64,000 nt of DNA from Apilactobacillus xinyiensis (lineage in GTDB: Bacteria; Bacillota; Bacilli; Lactobacillales; Lactobacillaceae). The position numbers and the translations under genes are program-made. Location: positions 84,409-148,408 of the forward strand of contig NZ_BPLL01000001.1 of the NCBI RefSeq assembly GCF_019656235.1, given 5' to 3'. Below are positions 38,049 through 49,574 of this stretch, piece by piece (the stretch's first letter is position 1; the number at the start of each line of letters is the position of its first letter). The notes under the pieces are model-generated. The model was not told the DNA's origin, made no database searches, and saw only the letters and a program-made list of their open reading frames with translations.

Positions 38049-39320
38049 TTATTTTTTGTTCAAATAATTAATACCCTTTTGACCTATGTCATTGCGATAA
38101 ACGTAATTTTCATTAATATTATTTTCCAAATATGAGTTTACTTTCTGCTGTGCAGTTGATAGTGAGGACGATTTAACCGTTAACATCATTATTCTACCGC
38201 CGGAGCTTATAAAATCTTTATTATCATCGTCATAGCTAACTCCCGCGTAACTAACTAATAAATCAGAATTATTAATAATTTTCGGTAACTTTTGACTATC
38301 AATCGGTTTTAATGGATAACCTTTAGAAGCCACTACTGCACCTAAATAATAATCTTTAGTTTGCCATTTTACATCAACTGGTTCATTATTTAATAGTTTT
38401 AAAATCACTTCACCTAAATCAGACTGCATCTGTGGAAACACCACCTGTGTCTCAGGATCTCCCATCCTTACATTAAATTCAATAACTTTAGTTCCTGATT
38501 TAGTCATAATTAATCCGGCATATAAAAATCCTGTGAATTTTTTGTTATCCTTATTCATCTGATTTAAAACTGGCTTGATAACATCTTCAATTGCTTGATT
38601 TTTTAAGTCTTGACTAACCTGAGGAACTGGACTATAAGCACCCATACCTCCAGTATTAGGTCCTTCATCATTATTCAACAATCTCTTGTGGTCTTGTGAA
38701 ACTGGCATAGTAATAAAATCATTCCCATTAGCCATTACAAACAACGAAAATTCTTCACCATCTAAGTAGTCTTCAACTAGGATAGCTGACTGATTTTTGC
38801 TACTTAACAGGGATTTGGCAGCTTCATCAGCTTGAATTTGAGTCTTAGCAACTACTACGCCTTTGCCACCTGCTAGACCATTAGCCTTGATAACAATCGG
38901 CAAACTCTTTGAATTTATATAGTGGATTGCTTTACGAGTATCTGTAAATTCTTGATATCTTGCCGTCGGTACTCCAGCTTTTTTCATGATGTTTTTAGCA
39001 AAAGATTTAGAACTTTCCAACTTGGCAGCAGCTTTAGAGGGACCAAATATTTTTAGATTACGAGCTGCAAAATAGTCCACTATTCCTAAAGATAATGGCT
39101 TTTCAGGTCCCACCACTGTACATACTACTTTATTTTTTATAACAAATTCAGCTAACTTAACAAAGTCAATTTCACCTATGTTAATAGTTTCAACATTTTT
39201 TAACTTATTCATCATTGGATTACCCGGTGCTACAAAAACATGTCGATCATTGGTTTTAGCTAAAGTTTCAGCCATTACATATTCTCTTCCACCAGATCCT
39301 ATAACTAACCAATTACTCAT
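38049..39320 (-). CDS. purD: Phosphoribosylamine--glycine ligase
   Basis: Second step of purine synthesis: PRA + Gly + ATP to GAR. The 423-aa ATP-grasp protein has VIGSGGREY at the N-terminus, the family motif KANGLAGGKGVVVA (about 143-156) and NVRMGDPETQ (about 283-292). It is the last gene of the operon, 20 nt after purH, and stops at the shared terminator. Confidence 0.97.
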   Translation of the reverse strand: MSNWLVIGSGGREYVMAETLAKTNDRHVFVAPGNPMMNKLKNVETINIGEIDFVKLAEFVIKNKVVCTVVGPEKPLSLGIVDYFAARNLKIFGPSKAAAKLESSKSFAKNIMKKAGVPTARYQEFTDTRKAIHYINSKSLPIVIKANGLAGGKGVVVAKTQIQADEAAKSLLSSKNQSAILVEDYLDGEEFSLFVMANGNDFITMPVSQDHKRLLNNDEGPNTGGMGAYSPVPQVSQDLKNQAIEDVIKPVLNQMNKDNKKFTGFLYAGLIMTKSGTKVIEFNVRMGDPETQVVFPQMQSDLGEVILKLLNNEPVDVKWQTKDYYLGAVVASKGYPLKPIDSQKLPKIINNSDLLVSYAGVSYDDDNKDFISSGGRIMMLTVKSSSLSTAQQKVNSYLENNINENYVYRNDIGQKGINYLNKK

Positions 39321-39340
39321 TATTTGGATTCTCCTAAATA

Positions 39341-40870
39341 TTAATGTTTAAAATGACGTTTTTTAGAAAAGACCATTGCAATACCATATTTATCAGCCAT
39401 TTCAATTGAATCTTTATCTTTGATGCTGCCACCTGGTTCAACAATAGCTTTGATATTATGTTTAGCTGCATATTCAACGCAGTCATCCATAGGGAAGAAT
39501 GCATCCGAAGCCATAATGGCTTTTTCATATCCAGGTTTATTTTCTGCTTTTTCGATTGCAATCTTGGTAGAATCAATACGATTCATTTGTCCAGCACCGA
39601 TTCCTAAAGTTTGATCAGCAGTAGTTATTACAACAGCATTACTCTTAACATGTTTGACAACCGTTTGACCAAATTCTAAAGCTTTTAATTGTTCATCAGA
39701 TGGTTGTGTCTTAGTTACTACTTCAAAATCACTTACTGTTTCATGTGCTAAATCGGGTTCTTGAATTAAAGTTCCACCTAATACGGAAACTTCATCTTTA
39801 TGTGCTGAATCAATTTTATCGAAGTCTAAAGTAATTAAACGAATATTTTTCTTTTTAGCTAAAACATCATAGGCTTCATCAGTAAATGATGGTGCAATTA
39901 CAATTTCAAGGAAAATTGCGTGCATTTTTTCAGCAGTTTTTAAATCAACTTCTCGATTTAAAACAATGATTCCACCGAAAATAGAAATAGAATCAGCGTT
40001 GTAGGCCTTATTCCAAGCATCAAATAAATTATCAGCTAAACCAATTCCACATGGATTCATATGTTTTAAAGCTACTACCGCTGGCTGATTAAATTCTGCT
40101 ACTACTCTCAAAGCAGCATCAGCATCACGAATATTATTATATGATAATTTTTTACCATGAAGTTGATGTGAATTAGCTAAAGAATATTTTTCTGGAATAG
40201 AGTCACGGTAATAAGCCGCTTTTTGATGACTATTTTCACCATATCGCATATCTTGAACTTTTTCATAAGTTAAAGTAAGTTTTTCCGGAAATTCTTCTTT
40301 AGTCATATATTTAGCAATTAATGCATCATAAGCCGCAGTATCTCTAAAAACCTTGGCAGCTAAGTGACGTTTGAACTCTTCATCAACACTATTATCTGAT
40401 AATCTCTGAATCACAGCATCATAGTCTCCAGGTTCAGTAATTACAATCACATCTTTATAATTCTTTGCTGCTGCTCTTAACATTGATGGTCCACCAATAT
40501 CAATATTTTCAATAGCTTCTTCGTCTGTAACATCAGGTTTTTGGATAGTTTGCTTAAATGGATATAAATTAACACAAACCAAATCAATTGGATTAATTTC
40601 ATTTTCCTCCAACTGTTGCATATGTAACTTGTTATCACGCTTAGCCAAAATACCAGCATGAATTCTAGGATGCAAAGTCTTAACACGGCCATCTAGCATT
40701 TCTTTAAAATTGGTAATATTTTCAACAGCTTCAGCTTCAACTTGATTTTCTTGTAATTTTTTAAGAGTTCCACCGGTTGAAATAATACTGAATCCTTGTT
40801 CAATCAAACTTTTTGCAAATTCTACAATTCCACTTTTATCAGAAACACTAAGTAAGGCTAATTTTTTCAA
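39341..40870 (-). CDS. purH: AICAR transformylase / IMP cyclohydrolase
   Basis: Bifunctional enzyme of the last two steps to IMP, 509 aa. The N-terminal IMP cyclohydrolase domain (about 1-195) has [14 protein letters not shown] and [10 protein letters not shown]; the C-terminal AICAR transformylase has the KHMNPCG active site and [15 protein letters not shown]. It lies one base after purN. Confidence 0.98.
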   Translation of the reverse strand: MKKLALLSVSDKSGIVEFAKSLIEQGFSIISTGGTLKKLQENQVEAEAVENITNFKEMLDGRVKTLHPRIHAGILAKRDNKLHMQQLEENEINPIDLVCVNLYPFKQTIQKPDVTDEEAIENIDIGGPSMLRAAAKNYKDVIVITEPGDYDAVIQRLSDNSVDEEFKRHLAAKVFRDTAAYDALIAKYMTKEEFPEKLTLTYEKVQDMRYGENSHQKAAYYRDSIPEKYSLANSHQLHGKKLSYNNIRDADAALRVVAEFNQPAVVALKHMNPCGIGLADNLFDAWNKAYNADSISIFGGIIVLNREVDLKTAEKMHAIFLEIVIAPSFTDEAYDVLAKKKNIRLITLDFDKIDSAHKDEVSVLGGTLIQEPDLAHETVSDFEVVTKTQPSDEQLKALEFGQTVVKHVKSNAVVITTADQTLGIGAGQMNRIDSTKIAIEKAENKPGYEKAIMASDAFFPMDDCVEYAAKHNIKAIVEPGGSIKDKDSIEMADKYGIAMVFSKKRHFKH

Positions 40871-40871
40871 C

Positions 40872-41474
40872 TTAAATCTCTCCTCTATTTATTAAATCAA
40901 GAATGGTTTTAGGATATAAAACATGTTCAACTTTATGAATTCTATTTTCTAAATCTTCAACCTTATCATCTGCTAATCTCGGTACTGATTGTTGAGCAAT
41001 AATTTTACCTGTATCAATACCAGCATCCACAAAATGTACCGTTACTCCGGTTGTTTCAACACCAGCATTGTAAGCATCTTCAATCCCATGTCTACCTGGA
41101 AATTTAGGCAGTAAGGCCGGATGTAAGTTTAAAATTTTCTTAGGATAAGCATCTAACAAAACTGGGCTAACAATACGCATATATCCTGCTAGTACTATAA
41201 AATCAATTTTTGTAGAAAGTAATTTATCTAAAATAAACTTTTCTGCAGATGCTTTACTATCAAAATCTCTGAAATTAACACATAGTACTGGAATTCCATG
41301 ATTTTTAGCTCTTTGAACTACGTTAGCATTGCTATGATCACAAACTAATAGTGAAACCTTTATTGGCAACTCTGCATTTACAATTGCTTCAAAATTGGTT
41401 CCATTACCAGAAGCAAAAATTGCTACTTTTTTCAATCTATTATTTCTAAGAGATTGCGACTGAGACATTATCAT
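40872..41474 (-). CDS. purN: Phosphoribosylglycinamide formyltransferase
   Basis: Formylates GAR using 10-formyl-THF; 200 aa. [11 protein letters not shown] (nucleotide end), [10 protein letters not shown], catalytic [12 protein letters not shown] with Asn and His, and [11 protein letters not shown] (Asp) are in place. The start region overlaps purM by 29 nt, so ATG 41472-41474 or 41466-41468; the overlap implies coupled translation. The N-terminus is about 15 residues longer than in many PurN. Confidence 0.95.
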   Translation of the reverse strand: MIMSQSQSLRNNRLKKVAIFASGNGTNFEAIVNAELPIKVSLLVCDHSNANVVQRAKNHGIPVLCVNFRDFDSKASAEKFILDKLLSTKIDFIVLAGYMRIVSPVLLDAYPKKILNLHPALLPKFPGRHGIEDAYNAGVETTGVTVHFVDAGIDTGKIIAQQSVPRLADDKVEDLENRIHKVEHVLYPKTILDLINRGEI

Positions 41475-42474
41475 GTTGGTCTACCACCTCGCCAATTTCT
41501 AATCCTTTATCAACTAAATACTTTTTAACAACGTTTAGATTTTGAGGATTTACAGCTAGTATCATCCCAATTCCCATATTAAATACAGAATGCATTTCTT
41601 GATGATTTACATTTCCATATTTTTGTAATAAGTCAAAAATAGCTGGGCGATGCCATGCTTTTTCGTAAACATTTGCCGTTAAATTTGTAGGGATAATTCT
41701 AGCTAAGTTATCTAAAATTCCACCACCAGTAATATGTGCAGCAGCATTAACTAAATTTTTATCTAATAATGGCTTCAAATCACTATAGTAGATATTAGTA
41801 GGTCGCATTACTGCATCTAAAATACTCTCTTTTAAATCATCACGGTATTCTTCAATATTTAAATCATTGTCTTTAATAATTTTTCTTACTAAAGAATAGC
41901 CATTAGAATGAATTCCACTAGAAGGTAGTCCTATTAAAATATCCCCTTTGGACACTTTTTGAGCTCCCAACATTTTATCTTTATCAACCATTCCAACGGC
42001 AAACCCTGATAAGTCGTAATCTTTATTGCGATACATTCCTGGCATTTCAGCCATTTCTCCACCAATTAATGATAAATGACCTTGTTTGCAACCTTCAGCA
42101 ATCCCTTGAACTATCTTAGCAACATGATCAGGTTTTAGTGCCCCAGTACTTAAATAATCTAAAAAGAACATGGGAGTTGCACCTTGGGATAAAATATCAT
42201 TTACACACATTGCAACTAAATCCACTCCAATGTGTTCATTTCGATCATTTTGAATTGCTAGCATTAACTTAGTTCCCACACCATCAGTACCTGAAACTAA
42301 AACTGGATTGCTCATATTTTTAACAAGCGAACCAATTGCGTATTCAGCACCAAATCCTCCAATGCCAGATAAAACATTAGAATCTTGAGTTGATTTAACT
42401 ACTGATTTAATATCATTTACGGCTTCGGCTCCAGCTTCTATGTTTACACCGGCAGCTTTATATTGATCGTTCAA
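41446..42474 (-). CDS. purM: Phosphoribosylformylglycinamidine cyclo-ligase
   Basis: Converts FGAM to AIR with ATP; 342 aa. Start chosen at TTG 42472-42474, giving the usual [15 protein letters not shown]-terminus with AGGAGG 9 nt upstream; an upstream ATG reads through that ribosome site. Motifs SGTDGVGTK (about 54-62), GVDLVAMCVND and GGEMAEMPG are diagnostic. It overlaps purF upstream by 17 nt and purN downstream by 29 nt. Confidence 0.96.
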   Translation of the reverse strand: MNDQYKAAGVNIEAGAEAVNDIKSVVKSTQDSNVLSGIGGFGAEYAIGSLVKNMSNPVLVSGTDGVGTKLMLAIQNDRNEHIGVDLVAMCVNDILSQGATPMFFLDYLSTGALKPDHVAKIVQGIAEGCKQGHLSLIGGEMAEMPGMYRNKDYDLSGFAVGMVDKDKMLGAQKVSKGDILIGLPSSGIHSNGYSLVRKIIKDNDLNIEEYRDDLKESILDAVMRPTNIYYSDLKPLLDKNLVNAAAHITGGGILDNLARIIPTNLTANVYEKAWHRPAIFDLLQKYGNVNHQEMHSVFNMGIGMILAVNPQNLNVVKKYLVDKGLEIGEVVDQHDNVSVAIS

Positions 42475-43939
42475 TATAGTTATCCTCCTCATAAAGTCCT
42501 AATTTTTTAGCACTTTTGTCAAATTGTGATTGATAATCATATAGTGGAGTTGGATATTGACCATCAAAATATGAAGTACATAATCCGCTACCCTCACCAT
42601 GATCATTTTTTAAATTAATTGCTTTTACTAAACTAGCAACGCTTAAATAACCTAATGAATCAGCACCAATAATATCTTTAATTTCATTAACAGTATGATT
42701 AGCAGCGATTAACTCCTCAGTCGTTTGAATATCAATTCCATAGAAGCAAGGGAAACGTAAAGCTGGAGATGCAATTCTAACGTGAACTTCCTTAGCACCA
42801 GCATCTTTTAATAACCTAACAATGTATTTACTAGTGGTTCCTCTAACTATTGAATCATCAACCAAAACAACTTTTTTCCCTTTTACAACTGACCTAACGA
42901 CCGACAATTTCATAGAAACACCACGTTCACGTTTCTTTTGTGTAGGTTCAATAAAAGTTCTCGCAACGTATTGGCTTTTAATCATTCCCATATCATAAGG
43001 AATGCCACTACCTTGTGAATATCCCAGTGCTGCTGATAATGAAGAGTTAGGAACTCCAATTACAACATCTGCAGCTATAGGATTTTCTTTAGCACATAAG
43101 GCACCCATTCGCATACGTGCTTCATGTACAGAAACGTTATGAATAATTGAATCTGGACGAGCAAAATAAATGTATTCCATTGAACATATAGAAAGATGGG
43201 TTTCTTTTGTAAAATAATCATTAGTAATACCATTTTGATTAATGATTACTACTTCACCTGGTTTAACATCCCTAATATAGGTGGCATTAACTTGATCTAA
43301 TGCACAAGTTTCACTACAGACTACGTATGATCCATCATTTCTTCTACCTATAACTAATGGCCTAAACCCATTTGGATCTAAAGCAGCAATAAGTTCATTA
43401 CCTGTCGATAGAATAAAAGCAAAACCACCCTTAATTTGACGAAGAGCCTCTTTTAAACGATCAATAAATTTAACCTGTTTGCTCATTTTGATTAATTGAC
43501 CTAAAATTTCACTATCAGAGTCTGAATTAAAACTAGCTCCTTTAGCTTTCAAAATACTTTTTAAAGTATCGGCGTTTGTTAGATTACCATTATGGGCTAA
43601 TGAAAAATCTGTAAAATCATCTAAATGAAATGTGAATGGTTGAATATTTTTTATTCCATGACTTCCAGCAGTCGCATATCTAACATGCCCAATTCCAATA
43701 TTCCCTTTTAAATCATCAAATACATGACTATCAGCAAAAACTTGTGAAACTAACCCTAAACCTCGATGGCGATGAATATGATACTCATCATCAGTTACTA
43801 CAATTCCAGCACCTTCTTGGCCACGATGCTGTAAGCTATGCAAACCATCATGAATTAACCCAGCTGTTTCATCAACATTAGAACCCCAGATGCCAAATAA
43901 TCCACATTCTTCATTCAAACTCTTTACTTCATTAAGCAT
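42458..43939 (-). CDS. purF: Amidophosphoribosyltransferase
   Basis: First committed step: PRPP + Gln to phosphoribosylamine. The 493-aa protein has an 11-residue propeptide before the nucleophile Cys in CGLFG, so it is made as a precursor like B. subtilis PurF. The PRPP loop is [13 protein letters not shown] (about 350). It overlaps purL by 16 nt and purM by 17 nt. GGGAGG lies 10 nt before the ATG. Confidence 0.97.
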   Translation of the reverse strand: MLNEVKSLNEECGLFGIWGSNVDETAGLIHDGLHSLQHRGQEGAGIVVTDDEYHIHRHRGLGLVSQVFADSHVFDDLKGNIGIGHVRYATAGSHGIKNIQPFTFHLDDFTDFSLAHNGNLTNADTLKSILKAKGASFNSDSDSEILGQLIKMSKQVKFIDRLKEALRQIKGGFAFILSTGNELIAALDPNGFRPLVIGRRNDGSYVVCSETCALDQVNATYIRDVKPGEVVIINQNGITNDYFTKETHLSICSMEYIYFARPDSIIHNVSVHEARMRMGALCAKENPIAADVVIGVPNSSLSAALGYSQGSGIPYDMGMIKSQYVARTFIEPTQKKRERGVSMKLSVVRSVVKGKKVVLVDDSIVRGTTSKYIVRLLKDAGAKEVHVRIASPALRFPCFYGIDIQTTEELIAANHTVNEIKDIIGADSLGYLSVASLVKAINLKNDHGEGSGLCTSYFDGQYPTPLYDYQSQFDKSAKKLGLYEEDNYIERSI

Positions 43940-46134
43940 TCTAAACTATCCTCCCAAGCACTCTTTAAAACTGATAGTTTGGTGTTAATTTGATTATCTA
44001 AAAGTTTTAAGTTAAAACTATCATCATCAGTAACCTTACCAATAAATTTGGCGTTACTTCCCATTAGTTCTTCAAATGCATCTTGATTATCTGCACTTAT
44101 ACTAATAACAAAACGACTTTGAGTTTCTGAAAATAGTTGATTAGCATTAAGGTTCAACATTCCAGCAAAACCTAAATTATTTTCAAAACAACTCTCTGCC
44201 AAAGCAATTCCTAAGCCACCTTCACTAATATCATGAGCACTAGAAACCAACCCTTTAATGATAGCTTGATGCACTAATTTTTGATTTTTACTTTCAACAT
44301 CTAAATTAAAGTGTTCAATTTTACCTTCAATTTTTTGATTTAATAACTTTTGTAATTCAGAACCACTATAGTCATCATAAGTATTACCCACTACATAAAC
44401 TAAATCATCACTGTGTTTAAATGCTTGCGTAGTAATATGATTGTTATCTTCAACTAAACCTACCATGCCAATCATTGGAGTAGGATAAATCGCTTTATTA
44501 TCAGTTTCATTATAAAGTGAAACATTTCCTGAGATGACAGGTGTGTCAAACATCTTACAAGCTTCGGAAATTCCTTGTATGGATTGATCTAGTTCATAAA
44601 AGCTTTCAGCGTTATCAGGATTTCCAAAATTTAAACAATCAGTAATTCCGATTGGTGTTGCACCAGATGCTACGATATTTCTAGCTGCTTCACTAATAGC
44701 AATTTGGCCTCCAACATATGGATCTAAATAAATGTATCTAGCATTACAATCAGTGGTCATCGCTAAAGATTTATTAGTGTGACGAATTCTAACGATTGCT
44801 GCATCACTACCTGGAGCCACTGCAGTATTCGCTTGTACTCTAGTATCATACTGACGATATATACTGTGTTTAGATGCAATCGTCGGTGCGGATAATAGTT
44901 TAAGCATAGTATCAGTAGGATCTTTTACTGTAATTTCATTTTTGGTAATGTTATCTAATCTAGCTGGTCTTTTGCTTTCATGATGATATCTTGGAACGTC
45001 ATCAACTAATGTTTTGGTTGGTATATCACAAACTTTTTTTCCTTTTTGCGTGAGTACATATTGACCATCATCACTCACATTTCCTATTGTGACTGCATCT
45101 AGGTTATATTTTTTAAATACATCAATAACTTCTTGCTCTTTGCCTTTTTTAACACAAAGTAGCATTCTTTCTTGAGATTCGGAAAGCATTATTTCATAAG
45201 GTGTCATTTCTGGTTCTCTTTGTGGAACTAAATCTAAGTTAATGTGAATTCCACTATTAGCTTTAGATGCCATTTCTGCTGATGAAGAAACAATTCCACA
45301 AGCACCCATATCTTGAATTCCAACTAAAGCATTTGAATGCCCATTGATAATTTCCAAACAAGCATCTACTAATAGTTTTTCCATAAATGGATCACCTACT
45401 TGTACTGCTGAACGGTCAGCATCTTCATCATTACTAAATTGACTTGAAGCAAAAGTAGCACCATTAATTCCATCTCGACCAGTTTTTGCACCTACATAAA
45501 TGATTGAATTACCATTTCCCTGAGCTAAACCTGATTCTAAGTTATCTTGGTTCATCAAGCCCACACACATAACGTTTACTAATGGATTACCATCATAAGA
45601 TTCATCAAAAGCAATTTCACCACCCACAGTAGGAACTCCTATACAGTTACCATAATGAGCAATTCCTGAAACTACTTTTTCTAATAAATATTTATTTTTT
45701 GGATTGGACAATTCACCAAATCTCAAGCTATCCAGTGATGCAATTGGTTTAGCTCCCATCGAAAAAATGTCTCTGATTATGCCACCAACACCTGTAGCAG
45801 CTCCTTCAAAAGGTTCAACAAAACTAGGATGATTATGGCTTTCAGCTTTAAATACTACGGCTTGATTATCACCTATATCTAAAACTCCAGCTCCTTCACC
45901 TGGACCCTGTAAAACCCTACTACCATCGGTCCAAAATTTTTTTAAAACTTCTTTAGAATTTTTGTAAGAGCAGTGTTCACTCCACATTCCAGAATATAAA
46001 CCCGTTTCAGTATAATTAGGTAAGCGTTGCAAAAGTTTTTGGGAAATCAAATTATATTCATAGTCAGTTAATCCCCATTCTTGATAAATCTTTCGATCTT
46101 TAATTTCTTGTGGTGAAATTTCTGCATTACTCAA
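43924..46134 (-). CDS. purL: Phosphoribosylformylglycinamidine synthase, PurL subunit
   Basis: Synthetase subunit of the three-part PurSQL enzyme converting FGAR to FGAM; 736 aa, the short Gram-positive form. Motifs: [40 protein letters not shown], and [11 protein letters not shown] near the C-terminus. The ATG lies 8 nt inside purQ, so the two are coupled. Ammonia comes from PurQ through PurS. Confidence 0.98.
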   Translation of the reverse strand: MSNAEISPQEIKDRKIYQEWGLTDYEYNLISQKLLQRLPNYTETGLYSGMWSEHCSYKNSKEVLKKFWTDGSRVLQGPGEGAGVLDIGDNQAVVFKAESHNHPSFVEPFEGAATGVGGIIRDIFSMGAKPIASLDSLRFGELSNPKNKYLLEKVVSGIAHYGNCIGVPTVGGEIAFDESYDGNPLVNVMCVGLMNQDNLESGLAQGNGNSIIYVGAKTGRDGINGATFASSQFSNDEDADRSAVQVGDPFMEKLLVDACLEIINGHSNALVGIQDMGACGIVSSSAEMASKANSGIHINLDLVPQREPEMTPYEIMLSESQERMLLCVKKGKEQEVIDVFKKYNLDAVTIGNVSDDGQYVLTQKGKKVCDIPTKTLVDDVPRYHHESKRPARLDNITKNEITVKDPTDTMLKLLSAPTIASKHSIYRQYDTRVQANTAVAPGSDAAIVRIRHTNKSLAMTTDCNARYIYLDPYVGGQIAISEAARNIVASGATPIGITDCLNFGNPDNAESFYELDQSIQGISEACKMFDTPVISGNVSLYNETDNKAIYPTPMIGMVGLVEDNNHITTQAFKHSDDLVYVVGNTYDDYSGSELQKLLNQKIEGKIEHFNLDVESKNQKLVHQAIIKGLVSSAHDISEGGLGIALAESCFENNLGFAGMLNLNANQLFSETQSRFVISISADNQDAFEELMGSNAKFIGKVTDDDSFNLKLLDNQINTKLSVLKSAWEDSLECLMK

Positions 46135-46807
46135 CTAATATTCCTCCCTTGAAGCTTTTTAAGATGGATGTAAAGAGTCTGACCCCATCCTCACTACCTA
46201 AAATTTTTTCAACTGCTCTTTCTGGATGTGGCATCATTCCCATAACGTTACCATTCTTATTAGTAATACCAGCTATATTGCTAACACTACCATTGGGATT
46301 ATTTTCATAAGTAAAAATAATTTGATGGTTTTGTTTTAAGCTTTCTAGTTCTGTTTCATTACAATAATAATTTCCTTCTCCATGAGCAATAGGAATCATA
46401 ATAGATTCGGCTTTTTCATACTCGTTTGTAAAAATGGTTTTGTTATTTTGAACTATTAAAGGTTCATATTCAGAAATGAATTGCATATCACGGTTATTTT
46501 GTAGAGAACCTGGCAATAATCCAACTTCAGTTAAAATTTGAAAACCATTGCATACCCCTAAAACGGGTTTACCTAAATTAGCAAATTTAATTAAAGCCGG
46601 CATCACTTTGGCAAACTTAGCAATCGCACCACTTCTTAAATAATCACCATAAGAAAAGCCACCTGGAATTAAAACCGCATCAAAGCCATCTAGACTTTCT
46701 GTATCACAAGAAACCATTTCTACAGGTTCTTTTAAAATGTCTTTAATGGCGTAATACATATCATAATCGCAATTAGAACCTGGAAAACTAATAACGGCAA
46801 ACTTCAA
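46127..46807 (-). CDS. purQ: Phosphoribosylformylglycinamidine synthase, PurQ glutaminase subunit
   Basis: Class I glutamine amidotransferase supplying ammonia to PurL; 226 aa. Nucleophile Cys in VLGVCNGFQ (about 85), [10 protein letters not shown] oxyanion region, and catalytic His-Glu in MPHPERAVE (about 193). It is 2 nt after purS and overlaps purL. Confidence 0.97.
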   Translation of the reverse strand: MKFAVISFPGSNCDYDMYYAIKDILKEPVEMVSCDTESLDGFDAVLIPGGFSYGDYLRSGAIAKFAKVMPALIKFANLGKPVLGVCNGFQILTEVGLLPGSLQNNRDMQFISEYEPLIVQNNKTIFTNEYEKAESIMIPIAHGEGNYYCNETELESLKQNHQIIFTYENNPNGSVSNIAGITNKNGNVMGMMPHPERAVEKILGSEDGVRLFTSILKSFKGGILVE

Positions 46808-46809
46808 AA

Positions 46810-47064
46810 TTAATCTCCCACCTTTTCAATTTCAAATCGATATGTTTCCATATTAGGATTTGCTAGTAAAGAATCACATATAGAATCAGTAATCTGCTTG
46901 GCTTTATCTTCAGAATCACAATTTAAAGTAGTTTCAAAATATTTACCTTGCGATACATTTTCTACAGCTTCGTAATCTAATCGATGTAAAGCATTTTTAA
47001 TAGCTTCACCTTGTGGATCTAAAATTGATTTCTTATGCGTTACGAATATTTTTGCCAAATACAT
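46810..47064 (-). CDS. purS: Phosphoribosylformylglycinamidine synthase, PurS subunit
   Basis: Small structural subunit bridging PurQ and PurL; 84 aa, typical. The motif [18 protein letters not shown] is the PurS signature. It sits between purC and purQ, as in other Firmicutes. Confidence 0.96.
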   Translation of the reverse strand: MYLAKIFVTHKKSILDPQGEAIKNALHRLDYEAVENVSQGKYFETTLNCDSEDKAKQITDSICDSLLANPNMETYRFEIEKVGD

Positions 47065-47093
47065 AGTATTAAATCCTCCAAAAGATAATAAAT

Positions 47094-47804
47094 TTATTTT
47101 GCTTCAGCTTCGAGTCTAGCTAAAACTGTTTTATATCCATCAACCAAATTACCTAAGTTTTTTCTAAATACATCCTTATCAAGTGATTTTTTAGTTGATT
47201 TATCAACTAATCGACATGAATCTGGAGAAATTTCATCACCTAAAACAATGTTTCCATCACTATCTACCCCAAATTCAACTTTAAAATCAACTAACATGAT
47301 ATTAGCTTTATCAAATAAGTCACTTAATAAATCATTAATTTTCAAGGCCATTGCATGCATAGTTTTAATTTGATTATCATCAACAATGTTTAATGCTTTA
47401 ATTTGATCATTATTTATAAACGGATCATCTAATTCATCGCTCTTCATAAAGAATTCTTGAACTGGATTAGCCAAAGGTGCTAAATATTCAGTGTTAAATT
47501 TACGTTGAAAACTACCTGAAGCAAAATTTCTAACTACCACTTCTAGTGGAATCATAGTTAGTTTTTTATCAAGTTGTTCATTTTCAGAAAGTTTTTCTAA
47601 AAAACAAGTGTTAACACCATTTTTAGCAAGATATGTAAAAATCAAACTAGAAATACGATTATTTAATGAACCCTTTTCATCAATATCTTCTTCACGTTTA
47701 CCATTCAATGCAGTTGTATGATTTGTATAGTGAATTTTAACAATGTTTTCATTTTCAGTTGTAAAGATTTGTTTAGTTTTACCTTCAGCAATTAGTTTAT
47801 TCAT
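47094..47804 (-). CDS. purC: SAICAR synthetase
   Basis: Condenses CAIR with L-aspartate using ATP; 236 aa. IAEGKTKQIF at the N-terminus, LEVVVRNFASGSF (about 90) and LVDFKVEFG, LGDEISPDSCRL (about 190) are the expected motifs. It lies 18 nt downstream of purK and 29 nt upstream of purS. Confidence 0.98.
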   Translation of the reverse strand: MNKLIAEGKTKQIFTTENENIVKIHYTNHTTALNGKREEDIDEKGSLNNRISSLIFTYLAKNGVNTCFLEKLSENEQLDKKLTMIPLEVVVRNFASGSFQRKFNTEYLAPLANPVQEFFMKSDELDDPFINNDQIKALNIVDDNQIKTMHAMALKINDLLSDLFDKANIMLVDFKVEFGVDSDGNIVLGDEISPDSCRLVDKSTKKSLDKDVFRKNLGNLVDGYKTVLARLEAEAK

Positions 47805-47822
47805 TTTATTTATCTCCTATAA

Positions 47823-48944
47823 CTATCTAAATTTTTCTACAGATTTAAGTAATTTTTCTACAGAATCTCCTACTACGGTAATGTGACCCATCTTTCGTTT
47901 GGGCCTAATTTCTGCTTTACCATAGTCATGAAAATGCCATTCTGGATGATTAGGTAAACTATTTCTTCCCGTGGTCAATTCATCACCCAACATATTTACC
48001 ATCACTGAAGAATTCAATAGTTGAATTGATGGTATTTCTAATCCACAAATACTACGAATATGTGCTTCAAATTGAGAAACATTACAAGCTTCAATGCTAT
48101 AATGTCCAGAATTATGTGGTCTAGGTGCTAGTTCATTAACTAATAATTCATCATTATTTAATACAAAAAACTCAATTCCCAAAACTCCATACAATTCTAG
48201 TGAACTAGCAATTTTGGTTGCAATAGCACTAGCTTTTTGATGAATTGTATTATCTACTCGAGCTGGAATAATACTAGTGTGTAAGATATGGTCTCTATGA
48301 ATATTTTCACTTAGTGGAAAAGTTAAAACGTGGTTATGAAAATCACGAGTAACGATCATAGAAACTTCTTTAACAAAAGATTGTTTCTTTTCATAAATCC
48401 ATTCAGCTTTACCTAAACTTTTTGAAACTACTGATAAAAGCGAATCATCATTAATATCGATTTGACCATGCCCATCGTATCCACCCTCAGTAGTTTTTAA
48501 AATGCCAGGTCTACCAATATTTTCTACAGCATCATATAATTCTTTTTCATTGGTAACACGTGCATATGGTGTAACTGGAATATCATTACTTGATAAGAAG
48601 CTCTTTTCTCTTAAACGATTACTAGTAATAACCAATTCATCTATTTTTTGTGGAACTGAAGTAATATTTTCAACCTTTGCTAAATTATGCTGATCTACAT
48701 TCTCAAACTCGTAAGTAAGTACATCTGATTGTTCAGCTAGTTGTTGTAGAGCGGCTTCGTCAGAATATTCTGCAACGATTTGGAAATCAGAAACTTGGCC
48801 TGCAGGAGCATTAGGTGTCGGATCTAAAATTCCTACTTTATATCCCATAGATTTAGCTGATAATGCCATCATTTGACCAAGTTGTCCACCACCAATAATT
48901 CCAATCGTTGCTGGCGGTAAGATAGATTTATTTAAGTTGCTCAT
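47823..48944 (-). CDS. purK: N5-carboxyaminoimidazole ribonucleotide synthase
   Basis: ATP-grasp enzyme making N5-CAIR from AIR and bicarbonate; 373 aa from ATG 48942-48944. IGIIGGGQLGQMM at about 14-26, TEGGYDGHGQ ATP-binding loop, and NELAPRPHNSGHYS are typical. A longer reading from 48977 lacks a sensible site. It overlaps purE by 17 nt; ribosome site GGAGG lies inside purE. Confidence 0.96.
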   Translation of the reverse strand: MSNLNKSILPPATIGIIGGGQLGQMMALSAKSMGYKVGILDPTPNAPAGQVSDFQIVAEYSDEAALQQLAEQSDVLTYEFENVDQHNLAKVENITSVPQKIDELVITSNRLREKSFLSSNDIPVTPYARVTNEKELYDAVENIGRPGILKTTEGGYDGHGQIDINDDSLLSVVSKSLGKAEWIYEKKQSFVKEVSMIVTRDFHNHVLTFPLSENIHRDHILHTSIIPARVDNTIHQKASAIATKIASSLELYGVLGIEFFVLNNDELLVNELAPRPHNSGHYSIEACNVSQFEAHIRSICGLEIPSIQLLNSSVMVNMLGDELTTGRNSLPNHPEWHFHDYGKAEIRPKRKMGHITVVGDSVEKLLKSVEKFR

Positions 48945-49410
48945 TGCTCTTAATTGCCTCCTCAGATTGTTTTGCACGATACTGAACTAATTTATGATAA
49001 ATATTTTCATCATTCATACTCATCATTTGAGCAGCTAGCAAAGCAGCATTCTTTGCTCCAGAATTACCTACTGCAACTGTAGCCACAGGTACTCCAAATG
49101 GCATTTGAACTATCGATAATAATGAATCAACGCCGTTCAAAGATTTCGTAAATACAGGAATACCAATCACCGGAACTAAAGTGTTAGCAGCTAACATACC
49201 TGGCAAATGTGCAGCTCCACCCGCAGCAGCTATTATCGCCTGATAATGTTCGTGTTTTGCATTTTTAGCAAATTGCTGTAAATGATCTGGCATTCTATGC
49301 GCTGAAATTATTTTTTTATCATAATCAATTCCTAGCTCATCTAAAACCGCGGCAGTTTGCTTAACTACTGGCCAATCAGAAATAGAGCCCATAACTAAAG
49401 CAACTTTCAT
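48928..49410 (-). CDS. purE: N5-CAIR mutase
   Basis: Class I PurE, converts N5-CAIR to CAIR; 160 aa from ATG 49408-49410 (AGGGG 10 nt upstream). The motifs MGSISDWPV, SAHRMPD, AAGGAAHLPGM and GIPVFTKSLNG are diagnostic. First gene of the purine operon, behind the PurBox promoter. Confidence 0.98.
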   Translation of the reverse strand: MKVALVMGSISDWPVVKQTAAVLDELGIDYDKKIISAHRMPDHLQQFAKNAKHEHYQAIIAAAGGAAHLPGMLAANTLVPVIGIPVFTKSLNGVDSLLSIVQMPFGVPVATVAVGNSGAKNAALLAAQMMSMNDENIYHKLVQYRAKQSEEAIKSNEQLK

Positions 49411-49441
49411 AAAACGTATACCCCTTTCTCTCATTGACCAT

Positions 49442-49514
49442 ATATTATCAAAGATATTATAACTAGTCAACAAAAATACGAACTATTAAAAAGTTTTCAT
49501 TCTTAATAGTTCGT
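49442..49514 (-). promoter_or_regulatory. Promoter and paired PurBoxes of the pur operon
   Basis: Minus strand TTGACT (49465-49470), 17-nt spacer, TAATAT (49442-49447). Just upstream are two perfect inverted 12-mers, ACGAACTATTAA (49503-49514) and its complement (49478-49489), 13 nt apart. They match PurR PurBox cores (CGAAC) in the inverted pair arrangement known from B. subtilis. PurR would control the whole purEKCSQLFMNHD operon. Confidence 0.9.
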
Positions 49515-49530
49515 GTTTGATAAAAGGAAT

Positions 49531-49566
49531 AAAAAATACCATACAAAATATGTATGGTATTTTTTA
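49531..49566 (-). terminator. Terminator after the sedolisin gene
   Basis: ATACCATACA/TGTATGGTAT stem with T-run on the minus strand; it shields the purine promoter region. Confidence 0.9.
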
Positions 49567-49574
49567 TATTTAAT

